From assembly GCA_025062325.1 (NCBI GenBank), contig JANXAL010000142.1:1-43010 (forward strand): a stretch of 43,010 nt of DNA. Direction: 5' to 3'. Under the pieces are notes generated by a model that was not told the origin of the DNA, searched no databases, and saw only the letters and a list, made by a program, of their open reading frames with translations. Origin of the DNA: Roseiflexus sp. (GTDB lineage Bacteria; Chloroflexota; Chloroflexia; Chloroflexales; Roseiflexaceae). A program made the translations under genes and the position numbers. Below, piece by piece: positions 34,658-43,010 of the stretch (positions within the stretch are counted from its first letter, which is position 1; each line of letters opens with the position of its first letter).

Positions 34658-34906
34658 CTACCGATGCGTCTCGACCGATGAGTGCGCCTGCGCCGACTCC
34701 ACTTCGACGTCCTGCGAGTCGCCTGGCGACTCTGGTTTCACCCGCATGCCAAGGACGAATGTGCCTACGAGGAGCGCGCCCATCAATGCGAACACGGCAA
34801 TGGTGAGCGGCGACTCGCGTTTCATAAGTTCGTACCCTACTGCCACAAACGGCAGGATCATCAGCACGATGGCGAGTGCTGTCCACAGACGATCAAAGGT
34901 GTTCAT
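34658..34906 (-). CDS. Small membrane protein, two helices
   Basis: The protein has 82 residues with GAGG eight bases before the ATG. Two hydrophobic helices are clear (LWTALAIVLMILPFVAVGYEL and LTIAVFALMGALLVGTFVLGM), with a polar, acidic tail ending SSVETHR. No family was recognised. Two-helix topology and codon use suggest a real gene. It stands alone on its strand between a repeat and the transposase-like gene; no functional link to either can be argued. Confidence 0.6.
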   Translation of the reverse strand: MNTFDRLWTALAIVLMILPFVAVGYELMKRESPLTIAVFALMGALLVGTFVLGMRVKPESPGDSQDVEVESAQAHSSVETHR

Positions 34907-35117
34907 CGGTGATGCCTCAGATCTTTCCAGGATCGTTCCAAGCTATATGGTACCACACGCTGATCCCATCCGAATAACAGAGGGCGGGTGTTGTCATGAG
35001 GCAAAGCGATGCAATTCATCACGTCTTCTGGCCAATGCGGGCATGCTCGCGGACGCGCCTCGCTGCGACCAGAGGCGCGCTGCGATCTAGGATAGGCTTG
35101 TTCTCATTGCTGTTGCC

Positions 35118-36797
35118 CTAAGCCGCGTCACCTGCGTGGTAGATGTCTGGTGACAACATTAGAAGGTGCAGGACCCGCTTCTGAAGCAGCGACAGCGGCG
35201 TGGCGGAGCGGGGGAGGCGATGCGCTCCGGGAATGAGCATAATATCACGGAAGGCTTCAAGTAACCGCTCGCTGGTTGTCCGTGATAACGCCCGTTCATC
35301 GTCTATGGCGGACAGTAGCCCTTCCCTGATCAACTGGAGACGTGCAATGGTTTCCAGCAGTGCAAGGGTTCGCAGTCCCAGCGCGAGCAAGCGTATCAAC
35401 CCGATCTCTAATTCCGGGGTATGCACCTCGTGCGGTGTCAGCGACAGCGGTCGACCATGCAGGCGCTCGAACCCCGGGACCGGCGAGGCGGCGAGGGAGA
35501 GGGACCGATCCGCAGAAAGCTCTTGTTGAGGAATGTTGGAACCAAATATCTGCCATCCCAGGCGCTGGGTCGCCCGAGTGAGCGCATCGGTATCGGTTGA
35601 AACGGTCAACCGCACGTTGCGCTCAACGCGCACACCTGTCGGACGCCCGCGGTACCGGCGCACAAGCCGCTCCTCAATCTGCTCGGCGAAATTCAGGCGC
35701 AGAAGGCCACGCACCTGATAGCTGTCGAGGATAGCATTGGCAGCTTCCTGTACGGCATCCAGCGAGCGAAGGCGGCGCTTCCCACGCTTACGTTCGCACA
35801 GGGCCAGCAGCGCCTCCTCTGCGCGCTTTAGTCGTGTGCGAAGCGACTCTTCCAGCAGATGCGCCTGAACCGGTGCACGCATGGCAATTCGTCGCTCGTG
35901 CCATGAAACTGTTGTACCATCAATTTCAGCGCTTGCTGGCACATACCACTCGATGCCACGCACAGCCGACAGGTTAGCGTGATCGCTGTTACTCGCTGAA
36001 AAGAGCGCCGAGACATCCGGCAAGGAGCGATCGGTGAAAGAATGAGCGGGATCAACCAGCGCATCAGGAAGCAGGAAGAGATACTTGCCATTGCGCATAT
36101 GGATGGCGCCCCGAAGTTCAATAGCTGTCAGCGCATCCCCGACAAATCGATACGGCTGTCGCGGCAGGATGCGGGATATCTGTTCCAACATCTCAGTGAA
36201 TGATACGGCTGGAACGCGATCACCCGGGAAAGACCACGTCACGAGTGGCATGTTCGATGGATTGAGCGTTGCCAGCATGATCGAGGGGCGCAGAGTTCTG
36301 GCGCGCCGGTGATGCGTCTTGGCGATCTGAAGCGATCCGCGCGGTGAGATATGCCACGAGCGTCCTTCGTACAGACGCAGGTGCACCTGTTCAGCAGACA
36401 GCGTCCAGGTGCGCAGCGCATGCTGGTTCAGATCAGTCTCAATCGCCTGCCACCGCGCATTATGGCTCAGTCCGATCAGAACATCATGGAGTCGGTCAAT
36501 GCCAACATCGGCAGATGTGACTGGGCTGCCAGTACACCAGCGTAGCGTCTCCGGATGAGCCGAGACCCACTGTTGAACAGTGCTGGCTTTGTGATCGCTG
36601 CACGAAAGCAGATGCGCTAGCCAGACGACCGCGGTCCAACCGACGCTGAGGTTGCCCCAGTAAGCGCGCGTGGGGACGTGACGATCCAGTATCTGAGGAA
36701 TCCCCATTCGTCGCATATGCGCAATAAGCGTGGGGATGTCCTCACTGCGCTCAGTGGCAACGTGGTGAGTTTCCGGCCGTTCGTGGATGGAAAGCAT
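35118..36797 (-). CDS. IS1634-like transposase homologue with altered catalytic site
   Basis: The protein has 559 residues from the ATG at 36797; an in-frame start at 36857 is less likely because MLSIHERPETHHVATERSED matches the family opening. IPQILDRHVPT, LSVGWTAVVWLAHLLS, RWQAIETDLN, IMLATLNP and the YRFVGDALTAIE segment (compare VGDxKM) mark it as an IS1634-type DDE enzyme. Where homologues known to me have VRLDTTT with the first catalytic Asp, this protein has VHLRLYE, so the Asp is apparently Arg. The frame is otherwise undamaged over 559 codons, and I could not find terminal inverted repeats or a target duplication around it. It could be a dead but recent copy or a domesticated transposase. 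Confidence 0.82.
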   Translation of the reverse strand: MLSIHERPETHHVATERSEDIPTLIAHMRRMGIPQILDRHVPTRAYWGNLSVGWTAVVWLAHLLSCSDHKASTVQQWVSAHPETLRWCTGSPVTSADVGIDRLHDVLIGLSHNARWQAIETDLNQHALRTWTLSAEQVHLRLYEGRSWHISPRGSLQIAKTHHRRARTLRPSIMLATLNPSNMPLVTWSFPGDRVPAVSFTEMLEQISRILPRQPYRFVGDALTAIELRGAIHMRNGKYLFLLPDALVDPAHSFTDRSLPDVSALFSASNSDHANLSAVRGIEWYVPASAEIDGTTVSWHERRIAMRAPVQAHLLEESLRTRLKRAEEALLALCERKRGKRRLRSLDAVQEAANAILDSYQVRGLLRLNFAEQIEERLVRRYRGRPTGVRVERNVRLTVSTDTDALTRATQRLGWQIFGSNIPQQELSADRSLSLAASPVPGFERLHGRPLSLTPHEVHTPELEIGLIRLLALGLRTLALLETIARLQLIREGLLSAIDDERALSRTTSERLLEAFRDIMLIPGAHRLPRSATPLSLLQKRVLHLLMLSPDIYHAGDAA

Positions 36798-36938
36798 GGC
36801 GTTCAACTTGTCCCTCTGCGGCTTCAGAACGCTGCACGGCAGCTCCGATAGTAGCAATAGGAAATGAGCGCTCCCTTTTCGGTTTGCAGCTTCAAGATGA
36901 ATGTTTGTTAAGATATAGTTGCAGAGTATAATGATGGT

Positions 36939-38225
36939 ATGAGCACGTATCCATCACCTCCAGAATGCCATGTCTTGCCAGGCGGATTGCGGGTCTTGAT
37001 CGAACCGGTGCCGCACGCACGTTCGGTCTCGGTCGGCTGTTTCGTCGGAGTCGGCGCCGGTCACGAGGAGCGGGACGAGAGCGGGATTGCACATTTTGTT
37101 GAACACATGCTGTTCAAAGGCTCCCAACGCCGCCCATCGCCGAAGTTGATCGCCGACGCCATTGAAGGAGTCGGCGGGATCCTAGACGCCTATACTAGTT
37201 TTGAGTCGACGGTCTACTACGCTAAGGTTGCCGATATCTACTTCGACCGGGCGATCGACGTGCTTTCCGATATGCTGATTGCGCCGCGCTTTGATCCGAT
37301 CGACATTGAAAAAGAGCGTCGCGTTATTGCCGAGGAGTTGCATCAGACCGAGGATACGCCGTCGGAACTGGTGCATCTCTTGCTCGATGCGGCTATGTGG
37401 GGCGACCAGCCGCTGGGGCGGGACATTGCTGGCAGCGAAGAGACGATTGCGGCATTCACTGCCGAACAAATTGTGGCATTCTGGCGCACCCACTACACGA
37501 AGCGGAACATGGTTATTTCGATCGCGGGCCACGTTGAGGCGCCCCGCGCGCTCGAGGCAGTCGCTACCGCTTTTGCTGCGCTTCCCGAAGGAGCGCCGAG
37601 CGCCTGCCTGCCTAGTAAGCCGCCGCTGCCAGGTCCTGCACTAACGCTACGCCGCGACGACAACGAACAGGGGAATTTCTGCATTGGCTTTCGCGGCGTC
37701 GCGTATAACGACCCAGATCGCCGCGCGTTGCTGGTGCTGGACACGGTTGTTGGCAACGGTCCGTCGTCGCGCCTCTTCCAGGAAATTCGGGAAGAACGCG
37801 GGCTGGCGTACCACATTGGCAGTTACAGCCGTGAACATCACGACACTGGGAAGTGGGTCATCTTTGGCAGCGTCGATCCGCCGAACCTGGAAGAGTGCCT
37901 GGCAACCGTCATGGCCGAATTGCGGCACGTGCGCGACGAGGGGATCACTGCCGACGAACTTGCGCAGGTCAAGGAACAAGTCAAGGGTGGCATCCTCCTT
38001 TCACTGGAGGACACCTGGGCCATCGCATCACGCAACGGCTCCCACCAGCTGCGCTATGGGTGCGTCATTCCCATCGAGCAGGTGGTCGCCGAAGTCGAAA
38101 CTGTGTCGCGCGAGGATGTGCTCCGGGTTGCACAGCGGGTGCTACGCAATGAGCACCTGCATGTGGCGGTTATCGGCCCACACGAGGATGCGGCTGGCCT
38201 TGAAAAACTGTTGACGGTCGAGTAA
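36939..38225 (+). CDS. M16 family zinc metallopeptidase (insulinase/processing-peptidase-like)
   Basis: The protein has 428 residues. The inverted zinc motif HFVEH is at 52-56, and the third ligand is probably Glu132 in RRVIAEELHQTED, 76 residues on. The N-terminal VLPGGLRVLIEPVPHARSVSVG and the later GPSSRLFQEIREERGLAYHIGS are standard for the single-chain bacterial M16B form related to mitochondrial processing peptidase. It degrades peptides or processes small proteins. There is no signal peptide, so it should be cytoplasmic. A stem-loop follows 50 bp after the stop. Confidence 0.96.
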   Translation: MSTYPSPPECHVLPGGLRVLIEPVPHARSVSVGCFVGVGAGHEERDESGIAHFVEHMLFKGSQRRPSPKLIADAIEGVGGILDAYTSFESTVYYAKVADIYFDRAIDVLSDMLIAPRFDPIDIEKERRVIAEELHQTEDTPSELVHLLLDAAMWGDQPLGRDIAGSEETIAAFTAEQIVAFWRTHYTKRNMVISIAGHVEAPRALEAVATAFAALPEGAPSACLPSKPPLPGPALTLRRDDNEQGNFCIGFRGVAYNDPDRRALLVLDTVVGNGPSSRLFQEIREERGLAYHIGSYSREHHDTGKWVIFGSVDPPNLEECLATVMAELRHVRDEGITADELAQVKEQVKGGILLSLEDTWAIASRNGSHQLRYGCVIPIEQVVAEVETVSREDVLRVAQRVLRNEHLHVAVIGPHEDAAGLEKLLTVE

Positions 38226-38274
38226 CATGCATAGGCAGCGCGAGGGCTGGCTTAATCAACGCAAAGTAGCGGAG

Positions 38275-38305
38275 CGTCAGGGCGGGTCTCAGATCCGCCC
38301 TGACG
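38275..38305 (+). terminator. Stem-loop after the M16 peptidase gene
   Basis: CGTCAGGGCGG at 38275-38285 pairs perfectly (11 bp) with CCGCCCTGACG at 38295-38305 around a nine-base loop. It lies between the peptidase stop and the rnpB promoter. There is no T-run, so it may be a weak terminator or a processing signal. Confidence 0.5.
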
Positions 38306-38393
38306 GTGTCACAGCCAAGGATGATAGGTCAGATGAGCGGCGAAAGGCAGCGCGTGCTGCCGACCCTGACCGCGCCTTCTGACGCTCATTTGT

Positions 38394-38422
38394 TTGCATC
38401 CGCTCGCGAGACGTGTTACAAT
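38394..38422 (+). promoter_or_regulatory. Promoter of rnpB
   Basis: -35 TTGCAT (38394-38399), 17-bp spacer, -10 TACAAT (38417-38422). The expected start at about 38429-38431 is a few bases before the first paired base of the RNA (38437). Confidence 0.75.
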
Positions 38423-38436
38423 AGACGAGGATCATA

Positions 38437-38878
38437 CGTCGGCAACGTGCCGCCGCTGGAGCGACCCTTCAGAGGAACTTCCCGACTCCCCGCCCGCCGT
38501 AAGGCGGAACGTCGCCCCGCGAAACAACAAGCGGGGGCGCGTGGGTGGTAACGCTCACGTGACGCAAGACGGCAACAGAGAGCAGACCCGCCGATGGCCT
38601 CATTGGGGCTCAGGTGAGGGGTGAAAGGGTGCGGTAAGAGCGCACCGGCGTCGGCAGCAATGTCGGCGGCCAGGCGACTGCGCCGACGATGGGGAGCAAG
38701 GTGTGTGGGGCGGGCTCATCGAGTGGGAGCGGCATATGCCGCGTTCGCACCACCGCGTTCGCTCACACCGCAGCCGCGACGGTGAGGGCGGGTAACACCC
38801 GCCAGGCTAGGAGCGGCCCGCGCTGGGCGCGGAGAGAGATGGCGGCAAACAACAGAATCGGGGGTATAGTTGCCGACG
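38437..38878 (+). ncRNA. rnpB: RNase P RNA, bacterial class A
   Basis: Several universally conserved blocks occur in the right order: CAACAGAGAGCAGACC then GCCGATGGCC, GGGTGAAAGGGTGCGGTAAG then AGCGCACCGG, GGAGCAAGG, and ACAGAATCGGG near the 3' end. The ends pair: CGTCGGCAAC (38437-38446) with GTTGCCGACG (38869-38878) forms helix P1. The RNA is the catalytic subunit that removes 5' leaders from tRNA precursors. The P4 strand that is normally GAAAGTCC reads GAACTTCC here, with matching changes in the 3' strand. It has a promoter upstream and an intrinsic terminator downstream. Exact ends may differ by some bases. Confidence 0.95.
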
Positions 38879-38883
38879 CACAC

Positions 38884-38916
38884 GGGCGGAAGCAGCGCTT
38901 CTGCCCATTTCTTTTT
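38884..38916 (+). terminator. Intrinsic terminator of rnpB
   Basis: GGGCGGAAGC, loop AGC, GCTTCTGCCC (38884-38906) followed by ATTTCTTTTT. The stem has one mismatch; the T-rich tail begins at once. Confidence 0.85.
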
Positions 38917-39078
38917 GCGCTTCTTCCAGGCCTGACGAGAGATGCTAGTCGCGCTACAATAGCGCTTTCGTCTGAAACCCGTCGGAGTCGTCGTGCAACC
39001 CTTCCCGGTCCTCATCCCGCGGTGCATCGAACGTTTGTTATTGGTTCGTACCCGGAGCCTGTCCGCACTACTGTTCGC

Positions 39079-40208
39079 ATGGAATTATTCGCCTCCTTCC
39101 GGTATGGGCTCTTCTTTGCCGCCAGCCCGACGTTTTTCCCGATCATTCTGCGGCGCCTGTGGGGGCGACATCCTTCGAGCTTGCGCTGTACGTCATCTCC
39201 AGGTACATCGGTCAAACGCTCTCACCTTTGAGCCTGACGCTCCTCCGCCGCACATCGCCGTTACGCTTTTCAGTCGTTGCCTGATCATGCGGACGCGGTT
39301 TGCTCCTGTGCGGCGCGCTGCTCACCGGAGCGCCCTGGCTTCTGGCGCTCGCTGCCCTGTTCTGGATCGCCGAGGCGCTGCCATCTCCAGCATATGCGCA
39401 CATCATGCAGCAGATCTACCCGCCGCGCTATCTGGGGCGGGCGATGTCAGCCGTGCGGATCGAGGTCGCTGCCGTAGTGCTGGTCGCAACACCGATTACA
39501 GGGTGGGCGCTTGACCAGGTTAGGCGACAGCTCCTCTTCGCGCTGGCAGCGATCTTTGGCATAGCATTGAGCCTGGTCTTCTCGCGTGTTCGTCCGGTGG
39601 ACGGCGTAGCCGGGGCAACGAGCCAACCGGCGCTTCGGACGCTGTTCCCGATTGTGCGCCATGATCGACGATTTGCGCTGTATCTGCTGGTTCTGACGGT
39701 CTACGGGTTCGGCGCTGTTATGGCGCTGCCGCTCTACCCAATCGTGCAAGTGAGTCGGCTGCAACTTTCGTACACGACAATCGGCTACTTGAATCTGGTG
39801 CAATCAATCTTCTGGCCCGCGGGTTTCTTTGTTTGGGGACGACTGCTTGATTGCTACGGACCATTGTGGGTGCTGCGACTCAGCATTTTGCTGGCAGTCT
39901 TTGTGCCGCTAGCATATGTCTGGGCTGGCGACGCCTGGACGCTTCTGCCCGCCTTTATCTGTCAGGGATTGATGCAGGGCGGCTTTGAATTGGGAATTAC
40001 AACCGGTGTCATCGATCTTGCCGGGCGCGGGCGCGTGATGGAGTACACGGCGCTTCAGGCGGCGACGATCGGTGTGCGCGGCGTGCTGGCGCCGCTGCTT
40101 GGCGCGCTGCTCCTCGGTGCAGGTGTGTCCGAAACGTTGGTGCTCGGAATTGCCGTCGGGCTGGTCGTCATTTCGTGGATGCCGCTTGGCGCGATACGAT
40201 CGCCGTAG
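39079..40208 (+). pseudogene. MFS transporter pseudogene with one frameshift and one nonsense codon
   Basis: The frame starts at the ATG 39079 with MELFASFRYGLFFAASPTFF. Near 39161-39165 a run of five G seems to have lost one G: adding it joins the start to WGATSFELALYVISRYIGQT in the next frame. That frame meets a TGA at 39282-39284 (after RFSVVA) and then continues open as SCGRGLLLCGALLTG to 40208. The restored protein would have about 376 residues and about 12 membrane helices, as expected for a major-facilitator permease; PPRYLGRAMSAVRIE resembles the conserved loop between helices. The undamaged 3' part alone (from 39300) lacks the first two or three helices. Its substrate is unknown. 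It converges with the glycoside hydrolase-like gene. Confidence 0.8.
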
Positions 40209-40220
40209 CCCGGTTGAATC

Positions 40221-41606
40221 CTACAACTCCAGCCGAATATAGATCGGCGCATCGCTGACATCGAAACGAATCAGTCCGTCCCCCTCCCTATCCGAACAGT
40301 CAGTGGCGAGCGGAGTCGGGCGTTCGAGTCGGGAAATGCAGGTTGCCCGCTGTCCAGGGGAGACGACCAGCCCCCATCCTGCTTCGTCCTGGGCAGTGGG
40401 ACGCCAGAAGACGTAGAGCGGCGCGCCGTCTCGGGCAATGAAGTGAAGCATATGCGGTACGCCTTCCCGATCAAAGGGTGTATCGATCAGCGGCGGACCG
40501 GCATACGACGCGCCCTGAAGGAGCAGCGCTGCATTGCGGTAGGCGTAGAACGCCGGTCGCGGCGTCACGCCGTTGCTGGTGACATCTGCCAGATGGCTGT
40601 GCTGAAATCCCGCCCCCTGCTCCAGCAGGGTGTACCAGAGGATGCCGCGCAGATTTAATGCAATTGCCAGAGCATAAATTCGAGCGGCATAGTTTGCCTG
40701 CATCTGATAGTAATTGGGCGGGCAGGGCTGCCCTTCGGGACACACTTCAGCAACTTCCACGGCGGCGAGCGGCATCCATCCGAGACCGTATGCCGCCAGC
40801 ATCCGACGCAGACTCTGCGCTTTCAACGTCATACGCTCGGCGCTGCCCCAGCGCGTGTAACCGGAGAACCCAATGATATCGCACGTCAGCCCTCCTGTTT
40901 CGATCATACCGCGCAGAAAACCGAGCGTCTGTCGGTCGTCGGGCCAGAAATGCGCAAAATTGCCGCCAATGATCTGCGCTCCGGGATTGACCGAGCGGAC
41001 AGCATTTGCGAACACGCGCAGCGCCGCGCCATACGCATCGCCGCCGTACCATGGCGCAACGCCGGTGTTCCAACACCCGATGCCTTTCCCGTCGGCGACG
41101 GCAGGGGTAAAGTCGGGTTCATTCCAGAATTGCCAGTAGCGTACCGCACGATCGCCGCTGTGGTAGCGCGCCGCTGCAGCGGCTGCAAAACGCGCCAGGT
41201 CCGGGTAGGCTTCGGGCGCTACCGGGCTGCACGTGCGCCCTGGAAAGCGACGCGCCCACTCAGGCGCGATCTGCACCAGCACGACCGGCTCAACGCCAAC
41301 CGCACGCAGGCGGCGAATATTCTCCTCCAGCGCTGCTGCCGCTTCCCACGCATAAACGCCGCGCTGCGGTTCGATCGCGTCCCACACCAGATCACCAGCG
41401 CGCGCCCAGGTCGCAGGGATCGCTGGCAAGAGCGACTCGGCGCGCCTCCCCTGATGCACCCGCAGATCATACCCCAGCAACACGCGCGTGTCCGGCGCGC
41501 CGACCAGTGGCAAGTATGTGATAAACGTCGTTTCCTCCGAGTCAACTGCAGGTGATGATAGCGAGAGGAACATTAGAACGATAAAGATGAGGACAATCAG
41601 TCGCAT
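40221..41606 (-). CDS. Secreted glycoside hydrolase-like TIM-barrel protein
   Basis: The protein has 461 residues from the ATG whose complement is at 41604-41606; the frame extends further up to 41714, and the start is uncertain because no strong RBS is seen. The N-terminus is a signal or anchor (LIVLIFIVLMFLSLSSPAV). The fold looks like clan A: WARAGDLVWDAIEPQRGVYAWE on an early strand, then YWQFWNEPDF, where the Glu of NEP is the usual acid/base, and a likely nucleophile Glu in LAAVEVAEVC. A beta-rich C-terminal region follows. It resembles GH39/GH5-type proteins; the substrate is unknown. It lies divergently from the methyltransferase-glycosyltransferase pair, which suggests surface polysaccharide work. 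Confidence 0.78.
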   Translation of the reverse strand: MRLIVLIFIVLMFLSLSSPAVDSEETTFITYLPLVGAPDTRVLLGYDLRVHQGRRAESLLPAIPATWARAGDLVWDAIEPQRGVYAWEAAAALEENIRRLRAVGVEPVVLVQIAPEWARRFPGRTCSPVAPEAYPDLARFAAAAAARYHSGDRAVRYWQFWNEPDFTPAVADGKGIGCWNTGVAPWYGGDAYGAALRVFANAVRSVNPGAQIIGGNFAHFWPDDRQTLGFLRGMIETGGLTCDIIGFSGYTRWGSAERMTLKAQSLRRMLAAYGLGWMPLAAVEVAEVCPEGQPCPPNYYQMQANYAARIYALAIALNLRGILWYTLLEQGAGFQHSHLADVTSNGVTPRPAFYAYRNAALLLQGASYAGPPLIDTPFDREGVPHMLHFIARDGAPLYVFWRPTAQDEAGWGLVVSPGQRATCISRLERPTPLATDCSDREGDGLIRFDVSDAPIYIRLEL

Positions 41607-41779
41607 ACGAACCTGTTGCCAGCGTATCCCTGCGTGGCGTTCATCCGGCGCCGCAACCCACGGATAAGACATCTGCACCGCCCGGCGATCCGGCGCGTGA
41701 CTATCATACCGCATTCGACAGAAAGAAAACCAGGTTCAGTGTTACACATTCGTGACGACTGAAGTACGACCGACCATTG

Positions 41780-41814
41780 TGATATAATCGCTTCGCCCGT
41801 GCAAAGTAAGGAGG
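41780..41814 (+). promoter_or_regulatory. Extended -10 promoter and Shine-Dalgarno for the methyltransferase gene
   Basis: TGATATAAT at 41780-41788 is an extended -10 element with a consensus hexamer. No good -35 is present. AAGGAGG at 41808-41814, eight bases before the GTG at 41823, decides the start codon. Confidence 0.65.
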
Positions 41815-41822
41815 AGCCGACA

Positions 41823-42572
41823 GTGTCAGCAACGCGTGCACGTCAGCAGATCGAGCGGACGCACCACGACCGTGTCGCCTCACACGAGCGGCATGATTTT
41901 TATACGTGGGGAGCGCTCGCCGCCGCCGATGCACATGCGTACTCGCTGATCGGCCAACCGGTTGGCAGGCTGATGCTCGACCTGGGATGCGGCAGAGGCG
42001 ATCACGCTGTGTGCTTTGCGCAGTCGGGCGCATATGTTGTCGCTGTGGACCTGTCGGGCGGCATGGTTGCCGTGACGCAACGGCGTGCGATCGAGGCGGG
42101 AGTTAGCGACCGTGTCGCAGTTCAGCAGATGAGCGCCGAGTCGCTGGGATTCGCCGACGCCACGTTCGATTATGTCTTTGGGCATTCTGTTCTACACCAT
42201 ACTGACCTGGCAGCGACCCGGCGAGAAGTGTATCGTGTGCTCAAGCCTGGTGGTCGCGCCGTGTTCCTTGAGCCGCTTGACCACAATCCGTTGCTCAATC
42301 TGTTTCGACGCCTGACCCCATGGCGTCGCACGCCGACCGAGAAACCATTAAGCATGGCGGACCTGCACTTTTTTGCGGAACTGTTTGCGTATAGTTCACA
42401 TCGCGAATTCTATCTGCTGGCGCTGGGGGCGTTTTTGTTCGTCCCGCTGAACAACCGCGCGCTTTTTCAGCGTACGCTGCACCTGCTCAACGCTGTCGAT
42501 CAGCGGATGTTTCGCCTGGTTCCCGGGCTGCGTCGTTATGCGTGGGTGACGGTGTTGGAGTTGAGGCGGTGA
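41823..42572 (+). CDS. Class I SAM-dependent methyltransferase
   Basis: The protein has 249 residues from a GTG at 41823 chosen by its strong ribosome binding site. Motif I is LMLDLGCGRGDHAV, motif II ends VVAVDLSGGM, post-I region FDYVFGHSVLHHTD and LKPGGRAVFLEP are typical of the Methyltransf_11 fold. The C-terminal 90 residues contain hydrophobic stretches (FYLLALGAFLFVPLNNRALF) that may touch the membrane. It is likely to modify a sugar or lipid precursor, since its stop codon overlaps the start of a glycosyltransferase gene. The substrate is unknown. Confidence 0.87.
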   Translation: MSATRARQQIERTHHDRVASHERHDFYTWGALAAADAHAYSLIGQPVGRLMLDLGCGRGDHAVCFAQSGAYVVAVDLSGGMVAVTQRRAIEAGVSDRVAVQQMSAESLGFADATFDYVFGHSVLHHTDLAATRREVYRVLKPGGRAVFLEPLDHNPLLNLFRRLTPWRRTPTEKPLSMADLHFFAELFAYSSHREFYLLALGAFLFVPLNNRALFQRTLHLLNAVDQRMFRLVPGLRRYAWVTVLELRR

Positions 42573-43010
42573 AGATTCTATTTGTCGCGCCACGATTTCC
42601 CGACCCGCCAATCCAGGGCGATCGGTTGCGCGCGCGTCAGTTCTTGCGCGTGCTTCGTCGCTGGCACGCGATCACCCTCGTCACGCCCGCGACACCGGAA
42701 CCGCCAGACCCCGCCACTATCGCCGAGGTGTGTGACCAGTGGGTTCCGGCGCCTGAGTCGCGCTGGCGGGCATTGTTGCGTGTCGTGCCGCACATCGCTG
42801 GAACCCTGCCATTACAGACGGCGCTGTTCAGTTCTCCAGCGCTGATCCGCACCGTACACAACCTGGCGCGTTACCACTCATTCGATTTGCTCTACCTGCA
42901 CACGACACGCGTGGCGCCTGTGATTGATGCTGCGCCATTCCTGCCAAGGGCGATTGATTTCATTGACGCGCTGTCGCTTAACATGTATCGCCGCGCCCGG
43001 CTTCAGCGCA
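42569..43010 (+). CDS. Glycosyltransferase, GT4-like, N-terminal part (cut by window end)
   Basis: The frame starts at a GTG overlapping the TGA of the preceding gene (GTGA) and remains open for 147 codons to the window end. It begins with KILFVAPRFPDPPIQGDRLR, the usual first strand and loop of GT-B glycosyltransferases of family 4, and continues FLRVLRRWHAITLVTP. Later FDLLYLHTTRVAPVI and AIDFIDALSLNMYRRA resemble the group associated with exosortase/EpsH-type exopolysaccharide loci. The catalytic C-terminal half lies outside the window. Together with the methyltransferase it may belong to a surface glycan cluster that continues to the right. Confidence 0.82.
   Translation, partial: MKILFVAPRFPDPPIQGDRLRARQFLRVLRRWHAITLVTPATPEPPDPATIAEVCDQWVPAPESRWRALLRVVPHIAGTLPLQTALFSSPALIRTVHNLARYHSFDLLYLHTTRVAPVIDAAPFLPRAIDFIDALSLNMYRRARLQR

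Noticed and set aside
1-43010. tRNA, tmRNA or SRP RNA genes
   Set aside because: No TTCGAATCC-type T-arm with a matching acceptor stem and no tmRNA or SRP signature was recognised by eye; a covariance-model search would be needed to be certain.

Overview
The window is GC-rich bacterial chromosome. It most resembles a filamentous anoxygenic phototroph of the Chloroflexi, close to Roseiflexus. That assignment is inference from gene style: many dispersed intergenic repeats, STAND-like and helical-repeat proteins, secreted proteins with repeated ERNGGLAIFG-type modules, an inositol-phosphate synthase and a carotenoid-type glycosyltransferase. No 16S gene or tRNA gene was recognised.

Layout. Positions 1-491 hold the end of a CRISPR array (seven identical 36-bp repeats) with no cas genes in view. 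933-3796 is a tightly overlapping four-gene operon: methyltransferase, AhpD-like CxxC protein, OmpR-type regulator and histidine kinase. 4320-7561 is a sugar ABC importer (lipoprotein and two permeases, no ATPase). 7575-9480 looks like a horizontally acquired type II restriction-modification module: a PD-(D/E)XK-like protein converges on and overlaps a DNA methyltransferase, which is preceded in its operon by a Phd/YefM-like protein with a clear promoter and dyad. 9480-11970 is a decay zone containing repeats, a nuclease-like gene split by one in-frame TAG and a frameshifted DUF4160 gene. Then come larC, a truncated GGDEF remnant, an MBL-fold hydrolase and over 1 kb of repeat elements. These are followed by a 1002-residue protein resembling a STAND NTPase that has lost its Walker A lysine, and a low-GC NYN/OST-HTH protein.

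21167-34385 is mostly housekeeping and envelope: ino1, a secreted modular protein, a GT2 glycosyltransferase, gap, glyA, proC, a three-SH3b protein and a GT39-like membrane glycosyltransferase. 34658-36797 holds a small membrane protein and a transposase-like ORF of the IS1634 type whose first catalytic Asp appears replaced. After an M16 peptidase lies the RNase P RNA gene rnpB (38437-38878) with a promoter and a terminator. Next is an MFS transporter pseudogene with two lesions. The window ends with a secreted glycoside hydrolase-like protein, a methyltransferase and the start of a glycosyltransferase.

The points most worth a second look are the restriction-modification module with a Phd-type regulator, the Walker-dead STAND-like protein beside the NYN protein, the near-duplicate CRISPR spacers, the unusual P4 core of rnpB, and the genes broken by single stop codons.
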